A stretch of 64,000 nucleotides of DNA from contig DGLA01000001.1 in NCBI GenBank assembly GCA_002387205.1, forward strand, positions 124,001 through 188,000, given 5' to 3'. Numbering within the stretch: position 1 is the stretch's first letter; the number at the start of each line of letters is the position of its first letter. The position numbers and the translations under genes are program-made. Shown piece after piece: positions 17,216-26,277 of this stretch. The DNA is from Stutzerimonas stutzeri (GTDB taxonomy: Bacteria; Pseudomonadota; Gammaproteobacteria; Pseudomonadales; Pseudomonadaceae). The notes beneath the pieces are model-generated. The model made no database searches. It was not told the origin of the DNA and saw only the letters and a list, made by a program, of their open reading frames with translations.

Positions 17216-17247
17216 GGGCCTCGGTTGAGCGGGTGTGCTGAACCGCG

Positions 17248-17270
17248 AAAAAATCGGGCCATGCGGCCCA
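17248..17270 (-). other. Short hairpin plus T-run in the katE leader
   Basis: On the minus strand GGGCC-GCAT-GGCCC is followed by GA and six T residues, a small intrinsic-terminator shape 33 bp before the katE start. No gene upstream on that strand needs a terminator here, so it might attenuate katE. The stem is only 5 bp, so this is tentative. Confidence 0.3.
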
Positions 17271-17472
17271 ATACTTGATCAATTCACGGCGTACCAGTTA
17301 GTGACCCGATAAAGCCGCTCAAGGTTGCGAGCTGCGACGATTTGCTCAGACTATAGAGGCGATGGCTTGTCTCAATCACCGCAGTTCGCTACGCCCGCCC
17401 GCTGCAAATGCGTAGAATGCACGCCTTTCGCCACCATCCAGGCACATACGACCGCACCCACAAGGTTCGCCC

Positions 17473-18492
17473 GTGATCGAATTTCAGCAAGTCCACAAAA
17501 CCTATCGGGTTGCCGGCCGGGGCACTGCTCGAGAAGTGCCTGCGCTCAAGCCGACCGAACTGACTATCGGTGCAGGCGAAGTGTTTGGCCTGATTGGCCA
17601 TTCCGGTGCAGGCAAGAGCACCTTGCTGCGCCTGATCAACCGTCTGGAAGAACCATCCGGAGGCCGCATCCTGGTTAACGGAGAAGACGTCACGGCGCTC
17701 GACGCCAACGGCCTGCGTCGCTTCCGTCAGCGGGTCGGGATGATCTTCCAGCACTTCAACCTGCTGATGTCCAAGACCGTGGCCGATAACGTCGCAATGC
17801 CGCTGCGCCTGGCGGGTAACCACTCACGCGGCGAGATCGACAGCCGGGTCGCTGCCTTGCTCGAACGCGTCGGCCTGAAAGATCAGGCGCGCAAGTACCC
17901 GGCGCAATTGTCGGGCGGCCAGAAACAGCGCGTCGGTATCGCCCGCGCGCTGGCGACCGAGCCGGACATTCTGCTCTGCGACGAAGCCACCAGCGCTCTC
18001 GACCCGCAGACCACTGCTTCGGTGCTACAGCTGCTCGCCGAGATCAATGCCGAGCTGAAATTGACCATCGTGTTGATTACTCACGAGATGGATGTGATCC
18101 GCCGTGTCTGTGACCGCGTCGCGGTGATGGATGGCGGTGAGATTGTCGAACAGGGACCGGTCACCGAAGTATTCCTGCACCCGAAGCATCCGACCACGCA
18201 ACGTTTCGTCCTTGAAGACGAAGCGCTCGACGAAGGTGAGCAGCACGATGACTTTGCCCATGTCCCCGGCCGGATTCTGCGCCTGACCTTCCAGGGTGAA
18301 GCTACCTACAAGCCGCTGCTCGGCACCGTCGCCCGGGAGACCGGTGTGGATTTCAGCATCCTCTCGGGACGCATCGACCGCATCAAGGACACCCCCTACG
18401 GCCAGCTGACCCTGGCGCTGGTAGGGGGCGACATGGGTGCTGCCCTGGCCCAGCTGGATGCAGCTGACGTGCACGTGGAGGTGCTGCGCTGA
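17473..18492 (+). CDS. metN: Methionine ABC transporter ATPase MetN
   Basis: A 339-residue ATPase of the methionine-uptake family. It has Walker A GHSGAGKSTL, signature LSGGQKQRVGIARALA, Walker B LLCDEATSALD and switch THEMDV. The C-terminal NIL domain (about 265-339, FQGEATYKPLLGTVARETGVDFSIL) binds methionine and inhibits transport when the cell is replete. The start is GTG 17473, matching the family N-terminus MIEFQQVHKTY. It overlaps metI by one base. Confidence 0.95.
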   Translation: MIEFQQVHKTYRVAGRGTAREVPALKPTELTIGAGEVFGLIGHSGAGKSTLLRLINRLEEPSGGRILVNGEDVTALDANGLRRFRQRVGMIFQHFNLLMSKTVADNVAMPLRLAGNHSRGEIDSRVAALLERVGLKDQARKYPAQLSGGQKQRVGIARALATEPDILLCDEATSALDPQTTASVLQLLAEINAELKLTIVLITHEMDVIRRVCDRVAVMDGGEIVEQGPVTEVFLHPKHPTTQRFVLEDEALDEGEQHDDFAHVPGRILRLTFQGEATYKPLLGTVARETGVDFSILSGRIDRIKDTPYGQLTLALVGGDMGAALAQLDAADVHVEVLR

Positions 18493-19169
18493 TGGACGCC
18501 TTGTTTAGCTCTTTGTTGGGGAATGTCGACTGGTACGAAATCTGGCTGGCGACCCTGGACACCCTGCTGATGCTCGGCGGGTCGCTGCTGTTCACCATCA
18601 TCCTCGGCCTGCCGCTGGGCGTGCTGCTGTTCCTCACCGGCCCGCGCCAACTGTTCGAGAACGGCCCGCTGTACGGCTTTCTGTCCTTCGTGGTGAACGT
18701 GCTGCGCTCATTGCCGTTCATCATTCTGCTGATCGTGATGATTCCCTTCACGGTGCTGGTCACTGGCACCTCGCTGGGCGTGGCGGGGGCGATTCCGCCA
18801 CTGGTGGTGGGTGCCGCACCGTTCTTTGCGCGACTGGTGGAAACCGCGCTGCGCGAAGTCGACCGCGGCATCATCGAGGCCACTCAGGCGATGGGGGCCA
18901 CCACCCGGCAGATCATCTTCAATGCCCTGCTGCCCGAGGCTCGCCCAGGCATCATTGCTGCCGTAACCGTCACCGCCATCACCCTGGTTTCCTACACCGC
19001 CATGGCTGGCGTGGTGGGTGCAGGCGGGCTCGGCGACTTGGCCATCCGCTTCGGCTATCAACGTTTCCAGACCGACGTCATGGTCGTCACCGTGGTGCTG
19101 CTGCTGGTCCTGGTCCAGGTACTGCAGAGCGTCGGTGACAAGTTGGTAACGCATTTTTCAAGAAAATAA
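18492..19169 (+). CDS. metI: Methionine ABC transporter permease MetI
   Basis: A 225-residue inner-membrane permease with about five transmembrane helices and the EAA-type coupling loop EATQAMGATTRQIIFNALLPEARPGI (about 137-162) that docks on MetN. Its ATG shares a base with the metN stop (TGATG), indicating coupled translation. The length is usual for MetI. Confidence 0.95.
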   Translation: MDALFSSLLGNVDWYEIWLATLDTLLMLGGSLLFTIILGLPLGVLLFLTGPRQLFENGPLYGFLSFVVNVLRSLPFIILLIVMIPFTVLVTGTSLGVAGAIPPLVVGAAPFFARLVETALREVDRGIIEATQAMGATTRQIIFNALLPEARPGIIAAVTVTAITLVSYTAMAGVVGAGGLGDLAIRFGYQRFQTDVMVVTVVLLLVLVQVLQSVGDKLVTHFSRK

Positions 19170-19212
19170 CTGCCTAACCGGCACCGATACAGGAACCCAC
19201 AAGGAGCCCTCC

Positions 19213-19986
19213 ATGAAAAAACTGCTTGCCGCCTTTGCCGCTGTCGCGGCTTTCTCCGCCCAAGCCGCCGACGAACTGAACGTCGCTGCCACTGCCGTCC
19301 CGCACGCGGAGATTCTGGAATTCATCAAACCCCAGCTGGCCGAACAGGGCGTCGACCTGAAGGTGAAAGTCTTCACTGACTACGTGCAGCCGAACATCCA
19401 GGTCGCCGAAAAACGCCTGGACGCCAACTTCTTCCAGCACCAGCCGTACCTGGATGAGTTCAACAAGGGCAAAGGCACCGAGCTGGTCAGCGTGGCCGGC
19501 GTGCACATCGAGCCCTTCGGCGCCTATTCCAGCAAGCTGAAATCGCTGGACGAGCTGCCCAATGGCGCAACCGTGGTGATCCCCAACGACGCGACCAATG
19601 GCGGCCGCGCCCTGCTGCTGCTGCAGAAGGCCGGTGTAATCACGCTGAAGGACGGCGCCGGCATCACCGCCACGCCGAAGGACATCGCCGAGAATCCGAA
19701 GGACATCAAGATTCGTGAGCTGGAAGCCGCCACCCTGCCACGAGTGCTGACTCAGGTCGACCTGGCGCTGATCAACACTAACTACGCCCTAGAAGCCAAG
19801 CTGAACCCCACCGAAGACGCCCTGTACATCGAAGGCAGCGACTCGCCCTACGTGAACATCCTGGTTGCCCGTCCGGACAACAAGGACAGCGCCGCCATGC
19901 AGAAGCTGACCGAGGCGCTGCACAGTGAAGAGGTCAAGCAGTTCATCAACGAGAAGTACAAAGGCGCCGTGGTCCCGGCGTTCTGA
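19213..19986 (+). CDS. metQ: Methionine-binding protein MetQ (NlpA family, no lipobox)
   Basis: A 257-residue periplasmic binding protein of the NlpA family. It starts with the signal peptide MKKLLAAFAAVAAFSAQA and continues ADELNVAATAVPHAEILEF. Conserved family features include FTDYVQPNIQVAEKRLDANFFQHQPYL and IPNDATNGGRALLLL. The signal region has no Cys, so unlike E. coli MetQ it should be a soluble periplasmic protein and not a lipoprotein. An AAGGAG site precedes ATG 19213, and an intrinsic terminator follows the gene. Confidence 0.94.
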   Translation: MKKLLAAFAAVAAFSAQAADELNVAATAVPHAEILEFIKPQLAEQGVDLKVKVFTDYVQPNIQVAEKRLDANFFQHQPYLDEFNKGKGTELVSVAGVHIEPFGAYSSKLKSLDELPNGATVVIPNDATNGGRALLLLQKAGVITLKDGAGITATPKDIAENPKDIKIRELEAATLPRVLTQVDLALINTNYALEAKLNPTEDALYIEGSDSPYVNILVARPDNKDSAAMQKLTEALHSEEVKQFINEKYKGAVVPAF

Positions 19987-20007
19987 CGCCTAAGAGCTGG
20001 CCCAAGG

Positions 20008-20032
20008 AACCCCGCCCTGTGCGGGGTTTTTT
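20008..20032 (+). terminator. Intrinsic terminator of metNIQ
   Basis: AACCCCGC and GCGGGGTT form an 8-bp stem with a 5-nt loop, followed by a T run to 20032. It lies 22 bp after the metQ stop. Confidence 0.9.
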
Positions 20033-20142
20033 ATGCGGTAGAGGATCGCATCGATGCAGTGGACAGGTTCGAGCACCTACCACAGCGAAGTGCTTCGCGA
20101 GCAAGCTCCTCTCCTACAAGGCCGGCGCTGCTCGTAACCGTA

Positions 20143-20910
20143 CTATCGCACCACCACCAGCGGATGACCGCGCTCGGGATGGCGCTGCACCAGTACATCC
20201 AGGCCGAACACCTCGCGCAGGGGCTCAGCCTGCAGCACGGCGTCGACCGAGCCCTGCAGGTGCGCTCGTCCTTCATGAAGAAGCAGCAGCCGATCGCAAT
20301 AGCGCGCCGCCAGGTTGAGATCATGAAGAATCACCAGCACCGCCGCGCCGTGTTCGGCAAAGCCACGTACGGCCTGCAAGGTACTGTGCTGATGCAGGGG
20401 ATCGAGGGCAGAGGTCGGCTCGTCGAGCAGTAGCACCCGGCCTTCAGCGCCGGGCCAGAGCTGCGCCAGCACCCGCGCCAGGTGTACCCGCTGGCGTTCA
20501 CCCCCGGACAGCGACAGGTAACTGCGACCATCCAGGTGCCTGGCATCAGCCGCCGCCAAGGCCTGCTCGACGATCAGCCGATCCGCCGCACGCCCTTCTG
20601 CGTGGGGCAGGCGGCCCATGGCGACGACCTCCTCCACGCGAAAGCCAAAGCTCAGGCCTGACTGCTGCGGCAGCACCGCCAGGCGCTGGGCACGTTCGCG
20701 CGAAGGCCACTCATGCAGCGGGCGATCCGCCAACAGGACGCGCCCGGCATTGGCCGAGAGTTCACCACTGAGCGCGCCGAGCAGGCTGCTCTTGCCGGCA
20801 CCGTTCGGGCCCAGGACACCAAAGACCTCACCGGCTCGCAATTGCAGCTCGATACCCTGCAGGACGCAACGGGTTCCGCGGCGCACTTCGAGGTTTTCCG
20901 CGCGGAGCAT
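20143..20910 (-). CDS. hmuV: Heme ABC transporter ATPase HmuV
   Basis: A 255-residue ATPase of the heme/iron-chelate importer class. It has Walker A GPNGAGKSSLLGALSG, signature LSLSGGERQRVHLARVLAQL, Walker B LLLDEPTSALDPLHQH and switch His ILHDLNLAARYCD. The DEPTSALDPLHQ form and the neighbouring FecCD permease favour HmuV over FecE or BtuD. Its start shares one base with the hmuU stop. Confidence 0.9.
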   Translation of the reverse strand: MLRAENLEVRRGTRCVLQGIELQLRAGEVFGVLGPNGAGKSSLLGALSGELSANAGRVLLADRPLHEWPSRERAQRLAVLPQQSGLSFGFRVEEVVAMGRLPHAEGRAADRLIVEQALAAADARHLDGRSYLSLSGGERQRVHLARVLAQLWPGAEGRVLLLDEPTSALDPLHQHSTLQAVRGFAEHGAAVLVILHDLNLAARYCDRLLLLHEGRAHLQGSVDAVLQAEPLREVFGLDVLVQRHPERGHPLVVVR

Positions 20911-21947
20911 CAGTTGCGCCCCCGAACCAGCAGGAAGAGAAAGAAAGGCGCGCCGAGCAATGCGGTGACGATACCGATCGGCAGCTCGGCCGGTGCCAGC
21001 AGCAGCCGCGCCAGCAGGTCGGCTAACAGCAGCAGGCTGGCACCCGCCAGCGCCGAAGCGGGCAGCAGCACGCGATGATCCGGGCCGCTGAGCAGACGGA
21101 TCAGATGCGGCACCACCAGGCCGATAAAGCCGATCAGCCCCGCCGCCGCCACCGCCGCGCCGACGCCAAGGGCGGTGAGAAACACCAGTTCACGCTTGAG
21201 GCGTTCGATCTGAAAGCCCAGATGACGTGCTTCGGATTCACCCAGCAGCAAGGCATTCAGCGCTGCCGCACGACGCGGCAACCAGAGCGCCACGCCCATG
21301 GCGATGACCAGCAGCGGCCAGAGCCGGGCGTAGCTCGCGCCGTTGAGGCTACCCAGGTTCCAGAAGGTCAGGGTCCGCAGGGTGGCGTCATCGGCGAGGT
21401 AGGTGAACAGGCCAATGGCCGCCCCCGCCAATGCCGTCAGGGCGATACCGGCTAGCAGCATGGTGGCGACACTGGTCTGACCCTCGCGCCGGCCCAGGCG
21501 GTAGACCGTGGCGGTCACCACCAGCCCGCCCATGAAGGCGCTCGCCGACAGCACGTAGGGTTCGAAGGCGGAGGGCAGCCCGCCGAGCGCCGCGCCGAAG
21601 ACGATGGCCACCGCGGCCCCCAGCGCCGCGCCGCTGGACACGCCGATCAGCCCCGGATCGGCCAGCGGATTGCGAAACAACCCCTGCATCGCCACCCCTG
21701 TCAGCGCCAGCACCGCACCGACCGCGAGCCCCAGCAGCGTGCGGGGCAAACGGATCTGGCCGAGGATGAGTTCGGCCTGGGCCAGCTGAGGATCGGCTTC
21801 GCCCAGGCCCGCGAGGTTCAATACGGCGCGCCAGGTGTCGCCCGGCGCAAGGCTGACCGGTCCCAGTGCCAGCGATAACCAGATGGACAGCAGCAACAGG
21901 ACCGCCAGCAGTGAGAACAGCAGTCGCGGGGGTAAGACGCGCGTCAT
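20910..21947 (-). CDS. hmuU: Heme ABC transporter permease HmuU (FecCD family)
   Basis: A 345-residue inner-membrane permease with about ten hydrophobic helices, of the FecCD/BtuC type, including GVAMQGLFRNPLADPGLIGVSSGA and AAAGLIGFIGLVVPHLIRLL. The frame runs on upstream to 22100, but ATG 21947 (MTRVLPPRLLFSLLAV) starts the first membrane helix. A short frame that ends at this ATG by a 4-nt overlap looks like the 3' end of a lost hmuT, which supports the start. No outer-membrane heme receptor is encoded in the window. Confidence 0.9.
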   Translation of the reverse strand: MTRVLPPRLLFSLLAVLLLLSIWLSLALGPVSLAPGDTWRAVLNLAGLGEADPQLAQAELILGQIRLPRTLLGLAVGAVLALTGVAMQGLFRNPLADPGLIGVSSGAALGAAVAIVFGAALGGLPSAFEPYVLSASAFMGGLVVTATVYRLGRREGQTSVATMLLAGIALTALAGAAIGLFTYLADDATLRTLTFWNLGSLNGASYARLWPLLVIAMGVALWLPRRAAALNALLLGESEARHLGFQIERLKRELVFLTALGVGAAVAAAGLIGFIGLVVPHLIRLLSGPDHRVLLPASALAGASLLLLADLLARLLLAPAELPIGIVTALLGAPFFLFLLVRGRN

Positions 21948-22069
21948 CGGGATATATCGGTAAGGGCCTGGGCGTGAGGATAAAAGGCTGCGGACAGCGC
22001 CGCCAGCTCCACGGGCAATGGCAGGTCGACCCGTCTTTGCCAATCGCCCCCTCCTGGCTCGCCTGCCTT
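21944..22069 (-). pseudogene. Possible 3' remnant of hmuT (heme-binding protein)
   Basis: In the phase that ends with TGA overlapping the hmuU ATG (ATGA), 41 codons are open and encode an end reading VDLPLPVELAALSAAFYPHA. A C-terminal helix of this kind plus a 4-nt overlap is what an intact hmuT-hmuU junction would show. The frame is closed upstream by TGA at 22070-22072 and no HmuT-like protein precedes it. A decayed or deleted hmuT is one reading; chance coding potential is the alternative. Confidence 0.33.
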
Positions 22070-22217
22070 TCACCGAAGCGATATGGGCGGTCGCGCACAA
22101 GGGATGGGGGGCTTGGCCAGGATCATTGAACGCGCCAGCTAGAACAGGCGGCTAGCGCTACGAGTCAGATCTGATTCCAACCCGCAACCGCACTGGTCGG
22201 GTCATTTGTCCTTGGGC

Positions 22218-22853
22218 TCAACCCTCGCTTCTGAGCAGCACCGGCAGCTGCTCGGCGAGCTTTTCGGTACGCAGCGGGCCACGGACGAAGCCTCTCAGGC
22301 GACCATCCGGCCCGATCAGGGCAAGGTTGCCCCCATGGTCGACGGTGTAGTTTTCCTTCGAGGTGTCGCCCGGAATAAAGGGCACACCTGCCGCGTTGGC
22401 AAGAGTCTGGATATCGTCCAGCGGGCCGGTCAGGCCGATGAAGCCCGCACCGAAGTAACCCAGGTACTTCTTCAATTGCTCCGGCGTGTCGCGCTCGGGG
22501 TCGACGCTGACCAGGATCGGCTGGAGCCGCTGATTGACGTCTTCCGGCAGTTTGCCGCGCAGCTGACGCAGTTCTGCCAGCGTTGCGGGGCAGATGTCCG
22601 GGCAGAAGGTATAGCCGAAGAACAGCAGGTTCCACTGCCCTTCCAGCTGCGCCATGGATACCCGCTCGCCGTCCTGGTTGGTCAGCGTCAGGTCCGGCAT
22701 GTCGCGGCCCTGGGGCAGCATGACGATGCCGGCATCGAGCAGCTCGGCGGTGTCGAGCTGCTGTTCGGTGTTGAGCACCTTGTAGACCGTCAGGCCGATG
22801 ACCAGCGCAACCAGCGCCACTAGGATGAATACGGTTTTCTGGATGCGTGTCAT
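22218..22853 (-). CDS. SCO1/SenC copper chaperone
   Basis: A 211-residue thioredoxin-fold protein held in the inner membrane by one N-terminal helix (about 7-25). It carries the Cu-binding pair Cys84-PDI-Cys88 and the third ligand His173 (YTVDHGGN). SCO proteins load the CuA centre of cytochrome oxidase subunit II, consistent with its place at the end of the oxidase gene block. It follows ctaB by 20 bp on the same strand. Confidence 0.93.
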   Translation of the reverse strand: MTRIQKTVFILVALVALVIGLTVYKVLNTEQQLDTAELLDAGIVMLPQGRDMPDLTLTNQDGERVSMAQLEGQWNLLFFGYTFCPDICPATLAELRQLRGKLPEDVNQRLQPILVSVDPERDTPEQLKKYLGYFGAGFIGLTGPLDDIQTLANAAGVPFIPGDTSKENYTVDHGGNLALIGPDGRLRGFVRGPLRTEKLAEQLPVLLRSEG

Positions 22854-22873
22854 TGAGGTCCCTGGCGCCCGGC

Positions 22874-23773
22874 TTAAAAGGTCAGCGGCAGATAATGATC
22901 AACCAGCAAGGCGATGAACAGCGCGAACAGATACCAGATGCTGAATTTGAAGGTCTTGATGGCCGCATGTGGGCGGCTGTCGCGATAGAGCACGATCGTC
23001 CAGAACAGGAAGCGCGCGCCCAGCAGCACGGCCGCAGCCAGGTACAGCGGGCCGCTCATGTGAATGGCGAAGGGCATGACGCTGACCGCCAGAAGCATCG
23101 CCGTATAGAGCAGGATGTGCACCTTGGTGTAGTGCTCGCCGTGGGTCACCGGCAGCATCGGCACGTTGACCTTCGCGTATTCATCCTTGCGGTGAATCGC
23201 CAGGGCCCAGAAGTGCGGAGGGGTCCAGGCGAAGATGATCAGCACCAGCAGCAGCGGTTCGGCCGTCACCTGACCGGTCACTGCGACCCAGCCAAGCAGC
23301 GGCGGAGCAGCGCCGGCCAAGCCGCCAATCACGATGTTCTGCGGCGTGGCGCGTTTGAGAAAACCGGTATAGATAACCGCGTAGCCGATCAGCGAGGCCA
23401 GCGTCAGCCAGGCGGCCAGCGCATTGGTAAAGGTCAGTAACAGGGCCATCCCGGCCACGCTGAGCACCAGGGCGAACAGCAACGCAGCGGCCGGCGCGAC
23501 CCGCCCTTGTGCCAGCGGCCGCTTGTGGGTGCGTGCCATTTCCAGGTCGATGCGGCGGTCCACCACATGGTTGATCGCAGCCGCGCCACCGGCGCAGAGC
23601 GCTATGCCCAGGTTGCCAAATAACAGCACCGTCCAGGGCACGCCCGAGCGCGTCGCGAGAAACATGCCCACCAGTGAGGTGATGAGCATTAGAACCACCA
23701 CCCTGGGCTTGGTCAGCTCCAGATAATCGCGCCAGATCGCCTGGGCGCCGCGTTCGCTGATGAGAGTGGCCAT
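22874..23773 (-). CDS. ctaB: Protoheme IX farnesyltransferase (heme O synthase)
   Basis: It adds the farnesyl tail to heme B to make heme O. The 299-residue UbiA-type membrane protein has about nine helices, the prenyl-diphosphate site NHVVDRRIDLEMARTHKRPL (about 69-88) and the family's N-terminal LTKPRVVVLMLITSLVGM. AAGGGGA precedes ATG 23773. It pairs with CtaA, 9 bp upstream, which oxidises heme O to heme A. Confidence 0.95.
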   Translation of the reverse strand: MATLISERGAQAIWRDYLELTKPRVVVLMLITSLVGMFLATRSGVPWTVLLFGNLGIALCAGGAAAINHVVDRRIDLEMARTHKRPLAQGRVAPAAALLFALVLSVAGMALLLTFTNALAAWLTLASLIGYAVIYTGFLKRATPQNIVIGGLAGAAPPLLGWVAVTGQVTAEPLLLVLIIFAWTPPHFWALAIHRKDEYAKVNVPMLPVTHGEHYTKVHILLYTAMLLAVSVMPFAIHMSGPLYLAAAVLLGARFLFWTIVLYRDSRPHAAIKTFKFSIWYLFALFIALLVDHYLPLTF

Positions 23774-23782
23774 GGGTTCCCC

Positions 23783-24844
23783 TTATGCGCGCGGCAGGTC
23801 GAGCCTGCCCGTCGTGTTCGAATTCAGGTGCGACTGAGGTGCCGGTACGGCGGTGGCCGCAGGGTTCAGCCGCAGGCGATGGTTGATCAGGACGGTCACC
23901 AGGAGCAGCAGCGCGCCGCCACCGTTATGGGCGACCGCAACGGCCAGCGGCAGATTGAGCAGCACGTTGCTGATGCCCAGCCCGATCTGCAGGGCCAACG
24001 CTGCCACGAGCAGCCCGGCCAGACGCGGCAGCCCGTGCCGCCAGAGCTGCCAGGCCAGCGCCAGCAGGACCAGCGTCACGGTGAGCGCGCCAAGCCGGTG
24101 TGTCAGGTGAATGGCGGTACGTGCCTCACCATAGAGCATGCCGCCGAGATAATTAGGACCTATGTCGTGATGGGTCAGGTTGAAGGCATTGGCGAAATCC
24201 ATCTGCGGCCACCACTGGCCTTGGCAGGTAGGGAAATCCGTGCAGGCCACCGCCGCGTAGTTACTGCTGACCCAGCCGCCCAGCGCGACCTGGATGATCA
24301 CCGCGAGCATGCCGATCAGCGCGAAGGTTCTGAGACTTCCCGGCACGCGGGGCATCGTCGGCTGACGGCCGGACAGGCGCAGCGTCAGCAGAAACAGCAG
24401 GCTCAGGGTGGTGAAGCCACCCAAGAGGTGCGCGGTCACCACTTGCGGCCAGAGTTGCAGGGTGACGGTCCACATGCCAAACGCCGCCTGGGCAATGACC
24501 ACAGCAAGCAGCAGCAAGGGAAGCTTCAGGGGCTGTCCCGGCTCGGCGCGGCGGCGTAGCGCCTGCACAGCAAGCCCGAGGATCACCAGCCCCAGCGCGC
24601 CGGCGAAGTAGCGGTGCACCATCTCGTTCCAGCCCTTGTGCACCTCGAGCGGGGCATCGGGGAAACGCATCGCGGCCAGGCTCTGCTTGTCCTCGCTCAT
24701 GGGCACGCTGAGAAACCCGTAGCAACCGGGCCAGTCCGGGCAGCCCAAGCCGGCATGGGTCAGCCGTGTATAGGCGCCGAGCAGCACCACCACGACAGCC
24801 AATAGCGTGGCGACAAGGGCGAGGCGGTAGCCGGGTTTTGCCAT
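23783..24844 (-). CDS. ctaA: Heme A synthase (COX15/CtaA)
   Basis: A 353-residue membrane protein with about eight helices that oxidises heme O to heme A. Characteristic parts are TRLTHAGLGCPDWPGCYGF, WNEMVHRYFAGALG, VVTAHLLGG and AIHLTHRLGAL, giving the heme-binding histidines. AAGGAGA lies ahead of ATG 24844. It sits in the oxidase assembly run between a small membrane protein and ctaB. Confidence 0.95.
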   Translation of the reverse strand: MAKPGYRLALVATLLAVVVVLLGAYTRLTHAGLGCPDWPGCYGFLSVPMSEDKQSLAAMRFPDAPLEVHKGWNEMVHRYFAGALGLVILGLAVQALRRRAEPGQPLKLPLLLLAVVIAQAAFGMWTVTLQLWPQVVTAHLLGGFTTLSLLFLLTLRLSGRQPTMPRVPGSLRTFALIGMLAVIIQVALGGWVSSNYAAVACTDFPTCQGQWWPQMDFANAFNLTHHDIGPNYLGGMLYGEARTAIHLTHRLGALTVTLVLLALAWQLWRHGLPRLAGLLVAALALQIGLGISNVLLNLPLAVAVAHNGGGALLLLVTVLINHRLRLNPAATAVPAPQSHLNSNTTGRLDLPRA

Positions 24845-24901
24845 CTGGTTCTCCTTGAGCGACCTCTTTGGGACTCCAGCGAGGCGGCCGAGTGCCTTGG
24901 A

Positions 24902-25486
24902 TCAACCGATCTGGGAAATTTTCAGGAGGTACTTAAGGTCATCGAGGATCGCCTTACCGTTCGTCTTGACGTCATAACGCAGCACCAGATTGCCGTGCGG
25001 ATCGACGATCCACAGCTGCGCGCCCTCGGGCAGGTCTGGGTTGGCCCCATATATGTCGGGGTCCAGAGGGTAGCGCTGCAGCTGGGGATATTCGCGCTGC
25101 AGGCGCTGATCGTAGTCGTCCGGTAATGCCTGGGCGCTGGCCAGGGCGTGGCTGGCCCGACCGGCTTCGCGGGCCAGACCGATATTGATCTGCCGGGCCA
25201 GATACACCAGCTGCTGGCAGTCTTCTGCGCAGCCATGGGGCGCCGTAACCAGCAGCTCCCAGCGCCGCTCAGTGGCCACCGGCGCGTTGATACCCAGAGC
25301 GTCGCGGCCTTGCCCGGTCGCCACCAGAGCGCCGTCGTAGGTACGGGTTTGGGGCACCCAGAAACCGAAACGGTACATGGCGCTCGCCAGGAGCATGGGG
25401 CCGATCACCACGGCGAGGATCAGCAGCAATTGCAGACGCCCACGGCTCCGTTGCGCCGGTTCAGCATGGTAGGTCGGATTCATCAT
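24902..25486 (-). CDS. Membrane-anchored protein of the cytochrome oxidase locus (PA0111-like)
   Basis: A 194-residue protein with one N-terminal transmembrane helix (LLLILAVVIGPMLLASAMY) and a periplasmic domain. The domain includes APHGCAEDCQQLVYLARQINI, a CxxxC pair in a place resembling thioredoxin/SCO folds, and it ends GNLVLRYDVKTNGKAILDDLKYLL. It resembles a degenerate SCO-like domain; a role in oxidase assembly is inferred from position. The frame starts earlier, but ATG 25486 has AAGGA at the right distance and lies just after the SURF1 stop. Confidence 0.8.
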   Translation of the reverse strand: MMNPTYHAEPAQRSRGRLQLLLILAVVIGPMLLASAMYRFGFWVPQTRTYDGALVATGQGRDALGINAPVATERRWELLVTAPHGCAEDCQQLVYLARQINIGLAREAGRASHALASAQALPDDYDQRLQREYPQLQRYPLDPDIYGANPDLPEGAQLWIVDPHGNLVLRYDVKTNGKAILDDLKYLLKISQIG

Positions 25487-25488
25487 CG

Positions 25489-26196
25489 TCATTCCTTGTT
25501 CCCCCGCGCCTGATGCACGCCGAAGTAGATGAACAACGCCAGCAGTGCCGCTGCCAGCGCAAACCATTGCACCGCATAGCCGACATGCTGCTGCGGCTGC
25601 ATGAAGGTGACCGGCCAGTCGGCGCGATAGGCCGCGGGGCCGGGCTCCAGCCGCAGCTGGTATTCGACACCGTCACGGTCGAGCAACTGCCAGATGTCCT
25701 GCACCTCGACGTGGTTGATCAGCCGCGGCCAGCCTTCGGCCATGCGCCGGTTGAGAATGAACGGCTCGCCTGACGGCGCGTATACCCATGCGGACAGCTT
25801 CAGCGGTCGATCCGGTGTATCGAATTGTGGCGGAATGCGCCGGTCCGGCCAGGGCAACCAGCCGCGGTTGACCAGCACCCAGCGGCCGCTGGGCTGATCC
25901 TGAAACGGCTGCAGCAGCTCGACCCCAACACGGCCGTCGCGGGTGCGGCTGTCCAGCAGAAAGCTGTGCTCGGCGTCGAAGCTGCCCTGCAGGTTGATGC
26001 GCGCGTAGGCTGGATCCTGAAGGGTTTCGATCTGCTCCGGCCCCAACGGCGCTGCTGCTTCGCGCGCTTCCTGACGCGCCAGCAACTCGCGCTTCTGGTC
26101 GGCCCGTTCCAGCTGCCAGAAACCCAGCCAGACCAGCAGCGGCAACAGGCACAGCACCACCAGCGTGGGTATGACGCCCGGCTTGAAGCCGTTCAT
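25489..26196 (-). CDS. SURF1-family cytochrome oxidase assembly protein
   Basis: A 235-residue protein with one transmembrane helix at each end (TLVVLCLLPLLVWLGFWQLERA and WFALAAALLALFIYFGVHQA) and a periplasmic loop between them. Family motifs are GFWQLERADQK, LLDSRTRDGRVGVELL and WVLVNRGWLP. SURF1 assists heme A insertion into subunit I. ATG 26196 (MNGFKPGVIPT) is preferred over 26238. It is divergent from the small DUF2909 gene. Confidence 0.92.
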   Translation of the reverse strand: MNGFKPGVIPTLVVLCLLPLLVWLGFWQLERADQKRELLARQEAREAAAPLGPEQIETLQDPAYARINLQGSFDAEHSFLLDSRTRDGRVGVELLQPFQDQPSGRWVLVNRGWLPWPDRRIPPQFDTPDRPLKLSAWVYAPSGEPFILNRRMAEGWPRLINHVEVQDIWQLLDRDGVEYQLRLEPGPAAYRADWPVTFMQPQQHVGYAVQWFALAAALLALFIYFGVHQARGNKE

Positions 26197-26277
26197 GCCC
26201 TGCCCCGCGGCGTATCGATCCGGCTGGCTATACTGCACCCCACTTCCCCCAGTTCACCTTTCACGGCGGGCCCGCTC

